Assembly (NCBI GenBank): GCA_037893225.1
Contig: JAZGUH010000022.1
Span: 2,976,001 to 3,040,000, forward strand
Direction of reading: 5' to 3'
From: Hippasteria phrygiana
Taxonomy: Eukaryota; Echinodermata; Asteroidea; Valvatida; Goniasteridae
Length of the DNA stretch: 64,000 bases
The notes under the pieces were generated by a model. The model saw only the letters and a program-made list of their open reading frames with translations, did no database searches and was not told the DNA's origin. Both the position numbers and the translations under genes were made by a program. Of the stretch, positions 11,960 through 23,482 are shown in pieces (position 1 is the stretch's first letter; every line of letters begins with the position of its first letter).

Positions 11960-12061
11960 AGACACGTTGCCGAGCTCCCAGCCTTGTCAGACACTGATGA
12001 TGATGATGACAACACAGTAAGGAAGTCTAGGAAACTTAAATTCAGCAAGGCGCCAATCAAG
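11960..12061 (+). CDS. Single internal exon of a neurabin/spinophilin-like PP1-binding scaffold (partial gene)
   Basis: The exon is bounded by TTTGCAG and GTAGGT, is 102 bp long, and is open in phase 0 at both ends, giving 34 residues. Reading order is ELPALSDT, five Asp, NTVRKS, then RKLKFSKAPIK. RKLKF fits the RVxF-type motif that docks protein phosphatase 1, and the following S-x-API-K matches the stretch just after the docking site in neurabin and spinophilin (PPP1R9 family), cytoskeletal scaffolds that target PP1 to actin-rich sites. In that family the next segment leads to a PDZ domain and coiled coils; those exons were not found, nor the N-terminal actin-binding region. Identification rests on a short match and is from memory of the family. 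Alternative: another RVxF protein. Confidence 0.68.
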
Positions 12062-12067
12062 GTAGGT
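12062..12067 (+). other. 5' splice site of the candidate exon
   Basis: AAG followed by GTAGGT, a good donor. The downstream intron must be long, since no follow-on exon was recognised nearby. Confidence 0.65.
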
Positions 12068-12215
12068 TTCACTCAGATGTTTGGCTTTCTAATGTTATCT
12101 CAAGTCTGACCAAGCTCAACAGCGATAGGAAGCTATTTTATCCTACAGTCTCTCTGTGACCCACCATTTCAATTTTTGTCAAGAACCCAGCTGAACACAT
12201 TCTGTCTGGCTGTTA

Positions 12216-12432
12216 TTAACCCTAACAGTACTCAACCCATCAAAACCCAACAGCATGTTTGGTTGGAATCTGTTGGGATGGGTACTGGACCCCCCAAATT
12301 GATAGTCCTTCACACCGAGTTTGGCATACCACCAGAATCAGAACAATTTCTGTGTACAGTTTACCACATGGGGTTGGAATTTGCAAGGATGGGTATGGTT
12401 CCTAGTAAATTATGCTAGGGGGTTAGGGTTAA
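12216..12432. mobile_element. TTAA-flanked MITE, family 1
   Basis: Starts TTAACCCTAACAGTAC and ends GGGGGTTAGGGTTAA, 217 bp. Same family as 3142-3450; the interior has AACCCATC..CCAACAG and an inverted GTTGGAATCTGTTGGGATGG pattern. It lies in the intron just after the candidate neurabin exon. Confidence 0.75.
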
Positions 12433-12605
12433 TGTATGGTACATTGTGTGCCAATACAGGTTTGTGCAGCCAAGCGTGATGCAAACAGTAGGTAAACAAT
12501 GGATTGAGTATGCGAAGGAATGTGCATATACATGTACATGTAGATGGCAACCAGCCAGGTGGTCTTTTCAAACTGCGGCTATGCTGTTGTCCGTATTTAA
12601 GAGGT

Positions 12606-12862
12606 TTACCCCTTGCGTACGGTTGACACAAATATGTGCAGATTGAAAATTGCCACCTGGCCGTTTGACGTCTACATATATTGTACATGTACATGTACAT
12701 ACATGTACATGTACAAGCCAATTTCTGCATTTTCAAACCATTATTGGGGTATTGTGTACGTTATGCTTGGCTGCAAAAATCTCTTGTTTCCGTTTCACTT
12801 GGCTGCATAACCTGGCCTGGTGCCCCCATGAAATACCCGGTATGCCCTTGTTAAGGGGTTAA
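12606..12862. mobile_element. TTAA-flanked MITE, family 2, with TACATG insertion
   Basis: Starts TTACCCCTTGCGTACGG (first TTAA mutated to TTAC) and ends TTGTTAAGGGGTTAA. The interior matches 10,018-10,240 (GTTTCACTTGGCTGCA, TGGCTGCAAAAATC). A TACATG array at 12,678-12,718 lies inside and accounts for the extra length. Confidence 0.7.
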
Positions 12863-12980
12863 ACAAGTTGACCAGGTTTATGCTTAAAGTGGATATTATG
12901 TAGTATTTTTGTGTGTGTACTGTATGTAGAGGGCTTAACCCCCAGAGCATAGTGAAATGTGTGTCCTGCTTTTTACGTTT

Positions 12981-13147
12981 ATAGAGTACCGAAGTGATGA
13001 CGTCAATGCAATGTTTGGAACCAGAAGACTTTTGATATTTTGTGTCAATGTGTTTGCATGACTGGCTGTTAACAAAGGAACAGTCGAAATCTCCATTTGT
13101 TTGGAGCCAGTTGTCGTGCCAACTGACGTCAGACTTCGGTACTCTAT
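12981..13147. mobile_element. CRE-bearing MITE, copy 2 (best copy)
   Basis: A perfect 15-bp inverted repeat, ATAGAGTACCGAAGT and ACTTCGGTACTCTAT, bounds 167 bp. TGACGTCA, the consensus cAMP response element, sits 4 bp inside each inverted repeat (near 12,999 and 13,124). The interior is almost identical to 40,399-40,556 (CAATGTTTGGAACCAGAA, GGCTGTTAACAAAGGAACAG), so these copies are fairly young. Confidence 0.85.
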
Positions 13148-13902
13148 ACTGTAAACTCTTCTAGTTTTGATTGAGGGAGTCTGTGCTTAAAGGCCATATT
13201 TTAACCCATGGCGTAACGGCTGTAACAATTATTACATGTAGACTTACATGTAGGTGATGAGGTGGGGGCTTGGGCTTCCACTGTGCAGCACCATCACAGT
13301 ACTTATACAAGGCGTGTGCTCTACCCATTGCAGAGATCAGAGGATTGTTTTTTGTATTTTGGGGGTGTTTTTTTTATGTGTCTGAGGCCTTTCTGTGGTT
13401 ATTCCTAGACTGGCTACAAACCTCTATTCAGCATGAAAACTAGATTTTTATGGACGCTAGTCACTATGCTTACACATTCGCAGACAAAAAAATTACAGCC
13501 GAGTCAAGGGTGTGATTTTATTTGTCCCAAGGGTTAAGTGGGTTGTATACAAAATAATTTTATGATTCTTCTTTAGAAATATGCAATAACATCGACTTGT
13601 ACATCCACTACTTCATGTTGGCTTCCAAGACAAGAAGTTTACTAAAATGGTAATTTCTCTGAATTTAGACCAGCTGAGATGCATAGCGCCACCGCCTGGC
13701 CATTTTGTACCAGCTGTAGGTGTGAGACATCATCTGTTTGTTTTAGCGCCCTCTTGAGGCACTCTCAATGCAATGTGTCTATTTTGGTCGTGAAAAGGAT
13801 CAGTGTATCAAAGCTGTGCATCATATAATGTAATGTACCCATGGGCGTAAATACATGGGTATGTATGGGTACTACTGTAACCCATGGGCGTGATAGAGGA
13901 TA
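13148..13902. other. Unassigned non-coding DNA
   Basis: No gene found. Near 13,840-13,895 a CCCATGGGCGT phrase occurs twice, a small local duplication. Confidence 0.4.
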
Positions 13903-14488
13903 TATACTCGGCCAAAAATAGAAAGTTCCCACCTTTTACTTTTTTGAATAACTCAAGAATCATTTTAAACACTTCAAAAATTCATAAATGCAGAAAAGGG
14001 TTCTGCTTCTAATGATGCGTCATTTATGGCACACAACGTTTGTTTTAGGGGAGTAATAATGAGATTTGTCGAATTACAAAAAAAACATAGGTGCAAAAAT
14101 AAAAGTGGCATTTTTTATAATGCAGGCAATAGATTGCATAGAAATTTTTCAGATAAAATGATTTTTTACTTTATTGATAAGTGTGTACATGTAACACCTC
14201 ATGATTTCAGCAGCAGTTTTGATAAACCATGTTTGGTGTTGACATTAATAGAAACGTTTGTACACACAGTTTCAATGCAATATTGAGTCTGCATCATAAA
14301 AGTGCCACTTGTATTTTTTGACAAATGTGATATTTTTCTGCCCTTCGTGGGCCATAAATGAAGTATCATTAGAAGCAGAACCCTTTTTTCTGCAAATATG
14401 ACTTTTTGTAGTGTTTAAAATGATTGCAGTATTCTTGAGTTATTCAAAAAAGTACAAGGTGGGAACTTTCTTTTTTTGGCCGAGTATA
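13903..14488. mobile_element. Long-inverted-repeat foldback element
   Basis: Arms of about 140 bp at each end are inverted copies: TATACTCGGCCAAAAATAG at the left, matched at the right end near 14,471-14,488, continuing through AAAGTTCCCACC, TTGAATAACTCAAGAAT and AGGGTTCTGCTTCTAATGAT to a block around ATTTATGGC. The arms differ by small indels and substitutions. The unit starts and ends with TA, consistent with TA target duplication. The middle about 300 bp has no recognisable ORF. Confidence 0.8.
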
Positions 14489-15218
14489 CATTGTACATGT
14501 ACATGTATCTCTTATACCCCCATGTATCTCTTTTGAACATCTCATCATAGTTTCCCGCCCCCCCCCCCCCCCCCCCCCCCCCTTCACTTTTTGAAATATT
14601 TTGCAGGTAGAATTTTGTTTTGGGTGTCACTTTTTGAGGTGATTTAAAAAAAAAAAGTTGATCATACTCCCCCCCCCCCCCCCCCCCCCACCATACATTT
14701 GGGCACAGATTTACGCCACTGACTGCACCCATTCCTGCATTGATCATGTGCATCAAAAAATCATATTAAAGCAAATCTACATATATACATGTGTGGTGGA
14801 AACTACATACAGAACTCTGATTTTGTCATTTATATTTTGGAGAAAATAACAATGTGGAGGCAGCTATTCTACATGTGCATGTATAAGTGCAATATTTTTA
14901 GAAAGGAAAGGAAATTCTCATCATGCATTTTTCAGTTTAACAAAAATATGGTGTTGGATTAATAAAGATGGTGTGCATACATTGTGTATGAAATATCTTG
15001 GTTATGGAGACACGTACATGTAGTATAAATACATTTTTTTTTTTTTCCATATTTTTTTGTAAAAATTTAGTTTCTCTATACATTTTGTACTACAAATTTT
15101 ACAAAAAATGCCAGGACTGTAAATATACATGCAATACTACATGTACATGTACATGTACATGTACATGTGTACATTGATTGGGAGAAGAGAAATGTTCAAG
15201 ATCACCACAGTTTACATC
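14489..15218. other. Low-complexity region with two C tracts
   Basis: C tracts at about 14,557-14,582 and 14,669-14,689 flank an AT-rich spacer. A TACATG array runs at 15,138-15,170. No gene seen. Confidence 0.6.
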
Positions 15219-15397
15219 TGGGTCATTTTATATATATCTGGGGTCCAAAAGTGTGACATGTTTTGGTGTCCCTGTTACACTTGACCTGTGTAGGTTCCCC
15301 ATCAGCTGTCATTAAAATTGACTTCACGCTATTTTTTACTTGCTTGACTGGTACTTTGCTTTACTTATTTACCCCCTGGAGATACATGTAGAAGGCA

Positions 15398-15461
15398 TTA
15401 AAACGGTCCCAAATCCTCCAATTTTAATATGATTTTGCACCCTAAGGGGTGAGGGTTTTAA
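15398..15461. mobile_element. Short TTAA family 1 copy nested in another MITE
   Basis: Runs from TTAA to TTAA. Its body (AATCCTCCAATTTTAATATG) is the reverse complement of the body of 17,383-17,458. The termini are degraded. It shares its right-hand TTAA with the next element. Confidence 0.65.
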
Positions 15462-15684
15462 CCCCTTAAGTACATTTTTTTACGGGAGACGTCGGGGTGT
15501 CGAGGCGTCGAGGCAGCTCTGGCAGCCAAGCGAAACAGCCACAATGTGTTTGTGCAGTCAAGCGTAACTTACACAATAATCCTACAATGGATTGAAACTG
15601 CACAAACAGCGACAAACGGCGTCATCCGGCCTGGTGGCACTATTTTTTTGCGGCATAGGATGTCTTCCGTACGCAAAGTTTTAA
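15458..15684. mobile_element. TTAA-flanked MITE, family 2, nested
   Basis: Starts TTAACCCCTTAAGTAC and ends TTCCGTACGCAAAGTTTTAA, in inverse orientation to 10,018-10,240 (AATCCTACAATGGATTGAAA, GGCGTCATCCGGCCTGGTGG). A GACG/GTCG-rich patch near 15,488-15,512 is private to this copy. Confidence 0.8.
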
Positions 15685-15790
15685 AGAATGTGTCCTGAAT
15701 TGAAACATCCTATACATGTCAGATGTACATTTGTAACATTAACAATAACAGGGACACCAAATTTGGACCCCTAATTTATAGAGTGACCCA

Positions 15791-17382
15791 TCTACAAGTT
15801 TTGAGCTGCTTGTTTGTGTTTTGGTAAAAGTGCTCTTATTTCTCCATGGCTAATCAATGTAACTCTTGGTGCCAGTCTTGAGTTAAATTGTACATCAGTC
15901 ACATCCGGTCGTGTCGTCGTTTGTATCCTGTAGACTAGTCGAGCATGCAGAGCAATCCACGTGTGCATGGAATAAAGTGTTCAATTTTTTACACGGTCAT
16001 ACAATATTTAAGATCTGGAAGTGTATCAAGTCATGCATTATGTCATCAAATTCTACTTTGATAAAAAAAGAGCATGGAGCTACATGTACATGTACATGTA
16101 CATGTACATGAGCTGAATACATTTTCTAGTTTTTCCTCGTGATGGGATAAATTGACTCTATTTATTAGACCCTTTTTACAGTTGAAGCCATGCAATATGC
16201 AAAGTGTTACTTTGTCACAGTCTGTAAGCCAAGCGTAGCTGCACCGGAAAGAGTGCCGGGAATCTCTATTTTCTCAAAGGCAAGTTGTTGTTAATGTTTC
16301 ACAACAGCTGATCATCTCTTACATTATCCCTTGGCACCTCATTAAATGTAGCAGTCTGGAGCGCTGGACAGTTTCTGCCACACTTAACACCTCGCAGTTA
16401 AAAGTTTTACACGAGCCTGCTAATTACAAACACTTGAACTCAGTCTCAGTTAAGTTTGTTGAGAAGGCCGAGTCCCGCCAATCAAGTCTTAGTCGGGAAA
16501 AATGGCAGAGGCATTATGGGAACAGATGCACTGGTGTGAAGACCCAATCTTGAGAGACGTGCCAGGGATGGCACCTTAACGACATTCATGAGATTCAATG
16601 GCCCTCGCCTCTTATAGCAAGGTCAACCTCGTCAAACTCGAAAAACAAGTTTTGCATTTTCTTTTCCATCTGCATCTTTCTCTTTTGTCTGTGGTCGATA
16701 TACGGTTCTCTTTTCATGAATTATTCATTCTAATGAGTGTGGTTGGAAAAGTTTAAACCTTCTGCAATTGGTTATTGCTCTGCCTATAAAGCTGCATTGA
16801 AGGGCTTGGTCCAGTAGTTTTACTTGGAAACATTTGGTAAAGAAAGTTGTGTGGTTATTCTGCATTTTTTATATTTTTTTATTCAAGCTTGGATCATTTA
16901 AAATTGGATTCATAAGAGGGCATGCAAGTCTGGTGACATTACAATCTCTCTTTATGTGAATGTCTTGTACCCAACATGGACTGGGCTGGTGATGGACAGG
17001 ACCCTTTGGTTTGTCTTTACCCGATAGAAATGTGAATAACAGATGTCATAACGGAAATGTGAATAACGGAAGTTAATGTCAAATGTTTCATCATCGTTGT
17101 CATGAAGTTGCAATATTCTGGAAATGTTGTTAATTGAAACATTTTTTTTCCCTTCACAAGACCACTGTAGTTTCCCAGCTCAGCCCAGTTGGAAAACAAA
17201 GTAATTTGATAAAATGTGACGCTGCACATGCTGCAGGTTCTAGACTGTGTGCGGATGTACAGTACTCTTGCCAAGTCTCCTTGGATTTTGAGGGTAGCTT
17301 GCATGCTGTACATGTATACAGAGAAGTTGTCTATAGTGGCAAAAATCCTGTACTTGCAGCGTACCATAGGGAAAGTTGTTGG
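15791..17382. other. Unassigned DNA, possible conserved block
   Basis: A TACATG array is at 16,081-16,110. The part 16,340-16,760 is of high complexity, without simple repeats or transposon ends, and has no credible ORF; it is a candidate regulatory block by appearance only. The rest shows nothing. Confidence 0.4.
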
Positions 17383-17458
17383 TTAACCCTACATGTAACT
17401 CCCTTGGGTGTGTAGAAAATCATATTAAAATTGGAGGATTCAGGACTGTTAGGGTTAA
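17383..17458. mobile_element. Minimal TTAA family 1 element
   Basis: Starts TTAACCCTACATG and ends GGACTGTTAGGGTTAA, only 76 bp. The body TCATATTAAAATTGGAGGAT recurs at 30,538-30,575 and in 15,398-15,461. Confidence 0.7.
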
Positions 17459-17537
17459 TTAAAACAGTTTGTGTAATTTTGCTGAAGGTGAAAACATTTG
17501 CAGTTTCAGTTTTGGAAGGGGGGTTGGGGGGCTTTTA

Positions 17538-17829
17538 AAGGCCTTTTTAGTTTGCGCCAACCTCGAGATTGTTTACAACCCGGGTTGAATTCAACCCCTG
17601 CTCCAGTTTGAGATTTTTGCCTTGGGTTGAAACTCTTGCCCAGGTTGAAAAACAGTCATGTGAAATAGCTAGGTTCACCCCGGGTTGAACTCAATACAAG
17701 TGTGAAATGACGCAGGGTTGAATGGTTAAAAATTGAGATGCAACTCGGGACGGTCCCTGGGTTTGTCCTAGGTTTGTCCTGGGTTGAGTTCAGTCTGGGG
17801 TGAGAGGCTCTAGTAGTGTGAAAAAGGCC
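17538..17829. mobile_element. MITE with AAGGCCTTTTT ends and AACCCGGGTTGA interior, copy 1
   Basis: Ends AAGGCCTTTTTAG and GTGTGAAAAAGGCC. The inside is rich in CGGGTTGAA and its inverse TTCAACCC (for example ACCCGGGTTGAATTCAACCC), plus GTGTGAAAT. Related units are at 56,614-56,955 and 58,817-59,069. Confidence 0.7.
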
Positions 17830-20800
17830 CTACGTCTGTTGGGACTTTTTGATGGTTCTCACACTGCTAAACCTAAATACCTTAGACATACATGTACATG
17901 TACATACATTGGATGAACATGATGACAGTGACAATTTGTCAACCTCACAGTTGAAAATGGTCTCTTCAGGGCAACTGTCCTGTAACATATATAAATTTAA
18001 GAAATGGAAACAAATCTTTAAAAGTTTGAGTGGGCTTTGACTACTTAACAAACAACTTTGACGTGCACATTTACCTCAATATTAGTGGAACTTGTCTGAT
18101 AAATTAATTTTCTGCATTTTGGACTCACATCTTGACATTCACTTGGCAATTATGATAGATCAGCATCAATTAATTAAAACAAAAAATAAATGACATCATT
18201 AGAAACAGACACATTAATGAGTTATTGGAGAATCCGGTGAAAAATTGCCAGAAGTTTCAAAAGGAGAATGTCGGGGAATTTTTTTATGATTGCTGATGAA
18301 CTACCCTGGGCATTTTGCCACATACAATTACAATGTAGCAGATTTTGCAGGTCTGAGGGTCATTTGTCAAACTCAGTTTTAGTGCAATGGGATTTACGAT
18401 GTGAAAACATGTCAGACAAGGGTCATTCTGTTTCTATAATTTCAAGGACTTGGGGTGATTCAATGCGCAAGAGTGGTTTCTTCATAGCATGGCATACAAT
18501 AACAATTCACCCAATTTTTCAATTTTCTTTGAGAAGATTTCTTGTTGCTCAGATTAAATAGCTCGTTTGAATCCATTTATAACCAACGTCTCTTCAAAAC
18601 ATTGTTGATGCATTATATTATGTTGTACTGAGTTTTGTGCTTTTAATATGCTTTTTTCGCCAAGGAGTACAATGTAACTGCTCTTGCCAAACAAAAATAA
18701 CACCCTCTTGCTTGACTAAATTGGCAACATTTTCAACTAATGAATTGAAACTTCACTGCCTTCTTTTTGCTTCAAATAAAAACATTCTTTTACATGTGTA
18801 TATATGTAAATCCTGCTTACATTGTTGAAAGGCACAGTTTATGTGTGAAAGACATGTCCTTGAAGACATCTTGGAGGAAGGATTGTATTAAGATACATCG
18901 TGAAGTGTTTTATTCTCCTCGGTATCCAGTTGGTACAATCCATGGAGCGCTCTTCATTAGTATTCCTCCGTCTGTGTGGGTTGCAGCGCAAACATGCTAG
19001 TGTAGAGAATCGATCAAATCGAAAAGACGAGCCTGAACTTAACAGCGTGAGGCTTGAGCAAACCGATTCTCTGTGTGTGCACTGCAAATTAACTTTTAAG
19101 TAAAGGGCACGTACTGTTTGTTATTATTAAACCAATTTTTATTTTTAGAAATTTGTGACAATGTGATAAGCCACAGCAAGAAGTATGTTCAGTGTGCTCA
19201 TGAACGTGTATACTTGCATGCAGGGTAGAAAATATGTTGGTTAAAAAAATTAACCTGGAAACCCATAATTTTATTCAAATACACAGCAGACTTGATCAAC
19301 AGTATGACATGCTGTTAATTAGGCCAAAAAAGAAAAATTTGTTTGGTAGTCCTCCACAACCCTTCGCCAGTGGGAGGTGGGCGGGAGGTTTTTCAAATTT
19401 TTAAATTTTTTTTTTACTTACTTACATTCCCCGGAAGTCCAACTTTAAACCATACACAAAGTAAAACTACACACAAATGTTGTTTGGCCGCTAAACAGTT
19501 TAATATACGTAAAACGGCTGCCTCTTCAGCGATGGCCGCCGGGTCCTTCACTCCATCCGAACAACACATACCACAGCCCTAAGGGCTCAACAATATTCTA
19601 TGGACCACTTTTTTGTGGACGCGACCTTTGTGTGTTTCAGCTGTATTTGAGCTGGCTCAACATTCGACCAAAAAACCTCACGAAGTTTCGATGTGATAGC
19701 CACATTGCACATACAATCAAACAAGACTTTTACACCCAGTTTGCAATGAATGCTGAGCGTGTATTAAAGACTTGGCTTCCCCTGTGCATATATTTAATCG
19801 TTTGTGTAAATATACAACAACAAAATTCCAAACTAAATATTAAAATATATAGTGATTAAAGAATATAATTAGGAAAATGTTAAGATTTTATTTTTTCTTA
19901 AGTTTATTTCTCAAAATGCGATTTTCATAACATGTTAGCCTTGTGCGTTATACATGCGTGCACTGTGGCCACTCCTTGGGATTTTTCCCAAGATCTTGGG
20001 AATTTTGGTGGAAAAAATATGGATTGCACATTGGGAATTTTACTGGGTGAATCTTGGGAATTTGAAATTTGATGAGTGGGCACGCTGCATTTGTGTATTT
20101 CTGTACCGCGTGTATTTCCATCGAGATATTTATTGTGCGAATTCACACACTGATACTAGAATATGAACTTTCAAACTCTGGAGTAAAAGGTAGGGTCGTG
20201 TTTGTGCATTACAAATAACAAAATAAAGATGGAAACAAGATTAGAACGAATCAACCAGCGAAATTAATTCGAGTTTTGTGATAAAATTGAAGAAAACAAA
20301 AATTGAAAAAAAAACTGTTTGGGCGCGGGCAGAAAAATAGGGGCGGGCGGTCGAGGACAATCAAACAATTTCTTTTTGGCCTTAGGACAGTTTTCAATTT
20401 TGAAATTTATTTCTTTTAAAATTTTAACATTATTTTATTTTATTTTTTTGAGGGTCCTTTTTTTTCCCCTGAGCATCGAGTTTGATTATCGTAGCAGTCA
20501 GGTCCGACACTGACCAACTGCTAGCGCGATGGGCTTGATTAAACACAGATCTCCCAATGCCATTATTATTTATTCGGTACTGTGGTTTCCCCATCAATTA
20601 AGGGAAAAAAAGGGGGAGGCGGGAAATCACTCTACGCCCGGTGATTTAAATGTCAGGAGGCCAGCAGATTAATTACGCCACAAGAAACCAGATATGTTGA
20701 GCGGCCTGGTAGGATCTACATGTATTTAGAAAACGGGATTCTCAATCCCACACAATATGAAAGAGCGATCCAGAGATGTAAAAATGTTACACGGCTGCTC

Positions 20801-21424
20801 CTATTGGTCCGTCGTTGATGCTGTATCGTTCCTGTTGTCCCCCATTGATTCCTATCGGCAGGTCCAGCCGAAGACATTTCATACGATCTATTTACATTTG
20901 TATGATTTGGTAATTGGAAGCAGTGACGTTTTTTTTAATAGAGTGCGTGGTGGCACTTTGGGGTTGGGTTTCATCTGGACAATAAAACGGAGATTCTTTC
21001 TTCTGGTGGAACTTGTGGAGCTCGCTTCTCGTGTCATGGGTGGAGGAGAGATTTTGTTTTGTGGGACATTGGCAGGGGGGACGAGATGATTTATTTGTTA
21101 TTCTCCGGGGATTTTAAGTGCACTCCTATCTAGGTGAGGATCCAAAGAAAGCGTCAGCTGAGTATGCAATTTAGAGAAAGCTTTCTGTGTGCGGTTCCAG
21201 TCAAATAACAAAAACACGATAAATATGTTTGTGTATCATAACAGACGAGTGTTGATAAAAAAATAAAAATCACTATCGACTTCTTGAGCATTTGACTACA
21301 AATAAATTCAAAATCTCAGGAATGCTCTTGATGTAAAATTTAAACAAGATTAATGCAGAAATGTAGCTATAATAAATATGTCCAAGCTAAATGAAAAGCA
21401 AGACATGCACTTTAATATACATTT
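17830..21424. other. Unassigned non-coding DNA
   Basis: No exon I could defend. TACATG run at 17,886-17,905. A run of T and mixed AT sequence surrounds 19,390-19,420. The interval 20,500-21,110 has higher complexity, including CAGATTAATTACGCC near 20,664, a homeodomain-type core, and could be regulatory. A repeated phrase CTTGGGAATTT occurs around 19,970-20,060. Confidence 0.4.
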
Positions 21425-21505
21425 GTATACTAACTACATGTACATGTACATGTACATGTAAAAGCATTTTTTAAGCTGTAAAAACTGAATGTACATGTAC
21501 ATGTA
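21425..21505. repeat. TACATG microsatellites
   Basis: Two arrays at 21,434-21,461 and 21,490-21,508. Confidence 0.85.
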
Positions 21506-23118
21506 TGTATATGGGCCATTGACTTTTTATGTGCCACAAATGTCCTGTATGAGTTGATACATTGTACATAAGCAATGCAATCTCTTTTGCGTGTTTGTGC
21601 TAAGTAAACAGAATTGTCGGAAGGACCAATGGAAATGAAATGTTTATTTGAATGTACACGTATGTACATGTACGTCAACTCTTTATACCGGACTGGACAT
21701 TTTATTATTGTCAAGAAATACCAGTGTTTATGTATACATCTCTGGTACTTTGTCTGGTTTTATTGCAGTGGTGCATCTGGGGGAGGGAGGCCACCAGCAA
21801 TATCAGAAAACAGTCCTAAGCAACCCTCCCCTCCCATTTCTAAATTTATTTTCCTGATTGCAAGTTTTTTGGGGAAACCCGTTTTGCCAAAGAAAGAAAA
21901 AAAAATTGTAAGGTCCCCAAGCCAAATTCTGGGTGTGTAACAGTTTGCTAAAAACTAATTTGCCAGTTATTTCCCATGCAGTACATGTACTGTCATCTAA
22001 CATCCAATGCAGTGTATACACAAATGTCCATGAAAACTGTTGCAAGTTTCCAGTGCCTGGAGTTTGATTGGCAAATAATCAACAAGTCTGCGGTCCCGTT
22101 GAGTCCCAGCTGTGAATGCCAAATCTTCCTTGGGTTATCAGTCTTCAAGAATGTGTCCAAGGCGGTGTGGGCTTGAAGTCCAACAAGACATCAGAAAAAT
22201 GCCCAAAGTACGCCGCCCAGACCAGTCGCATGTCAGTGTCCAACCTTAATTGATGTCAGCGATCGATCAGCATGATCTGTTGTTGCGGCTTTTGCCATAA
22301 ACATCAATCTCTGACATTTTCGTGAGGTCCATCGGACTGTGCAAGAATTGACCTTCAGTGGTAATTTTACGCAGCCCAGCAAACAAAAAATAAAAAAAAT
22401 AATGTGAGCGCCACAACCATGAGAGCACGAAAATTTATTCCCCAAAAAATCAGTACAAATTTGATGATGCTCTGGGTTTATGTCTGTTTTTGACTTTCAC
22501 CGCCAACTGCTGCAAATTCAATTTTTGACGTTATCTAATTTGCTTTTGCTTTCCTTACTTCATAGTCGAATAACATTTGATGGGACTTGTTTTTTTTGGT
22601 TACCTGGATAGTTTAATCTAATGAAGATGGTACAACCTTTTGGTGACTGTGCTGGTTAATAGATGTTTGTCCTTTTCTGCCCGACACTCTGTTCTGCTCT
22701 GTTCTGATTTTCTTGCATTTCTAGTTGTAAGACAGAAATTCTGATGTCAGAAATTTTTTATTTTTTTTGTATCGAAGGGAGGTGTTGAAGATTGGATACA
22801 TGCTTAGAGACAAATACTTAACCTACATGTACAATGTATATGCCATATTTTTGTCAAATTACTAAATAAGGCATTATTCTTGCCATTTTCCCCCGTCACA
22901 ATGCTATAAACCAATTAGCAATTCAGTTTGAACATTTATTTTTCAGGGTTATTCATGTGCACGCCGAAAGCATGGACATACATGTACACTGTAGCAGCTT
23001 GAAATGTATGAACCCAAATCATCATTTCTTCTCTAAATAAAGTGGAAATGGGTAATATCATTTGATATTTGGCAAATATGCTTGTGACCAGGGACATAAA
23101 TTATACATGTCTACAGTT
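21506..23118. other. Unassigned non-coding DNA
   Basis: No gene seen. 21,775-21,925 (GGGGGAGGGAGGCCACCAGC onward) looks like a decayed dispersed repeat but its ends are not clear. Confidence 0.4.
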
Positions 23119-23482
23119 AACAATTGTTTTGAACACCCGAGGGACGCATAGCACCCTCGGGTGTTAAAAACGTCATATCCCACATCACAGCAGTCAACAA
23201 TTGTTTTGTTGTATCGCCACACCCAGTTTTTTTTCAGTTCAACTTGGCTTGCTCGGTGGAAATTAACTCAAATAAATCACGTGATAAAAACAGCTGATTG
23301 TTTGCTAGTCCGCTGCTCCCACTATAGTTGACTACCGTCAACAGTGTAGGTGAAAATTGCGTGGGTACCAATGATACAGCTCAATAGCTAGCTGGCTGTT
23401 GTGTGATATCATGTGAGTGTGCCAGTCGTTTTTATAGACCAGACACAATCAAAATACAGTATCCAAGACGGAGATATAACAA
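23119..23482. mobile_element. TTGTTATAT-ended repeat with attached hairpin, copy 1
   Basis: Shares over 300 bp with 44,024-44,399: TATCCCACATCACAGCAGTC, AACAGCTGAT, TACCAATGATACAGCTCAAT, then TATCCAAGACGGAGATATAA. The body between TTGTTGTATCGCC and GGAGATATAACAA has short inverted ends. The left hairpin arm is largely lost here, and about 30 bp unique to this copy lie near 23,425-23,452. Contains a small CACCCGAGGG/CCCTCGGGTG stem. Confidence 0.7.

Larger units (their letters stand above)
15219..15790. mobile_element. TGGGTCATTCC-family MITE split by nested insertions
   Basis: The left part (15,219-15,400) and right part (15,685-15,790) together match the intact copies at 24,323 and 38,292: left end TGGGTCATTTTATA, interior CACTTGACCTGTGTA and TACTTTGCTTTAC, right end GAGTGACCCA. 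The join falls between GAAGGCA and AGAATGTGTC, where intact copies are continuous. The intervening 280 bases are two TTAA elements. Confidence 0.8.

Noticed and set aside
18987..19101. Possible exon after GTTGCAG, reading RKHASVENRSNRKDE and ending at AA/GTAAAG with a CVHC motif
   Set aside because: No family is recognised, the acceptor lacks a good pyrimidine tract, and an inverted AGAGAATCG pair suggests non-coding origin. RNA evidence would be needed.
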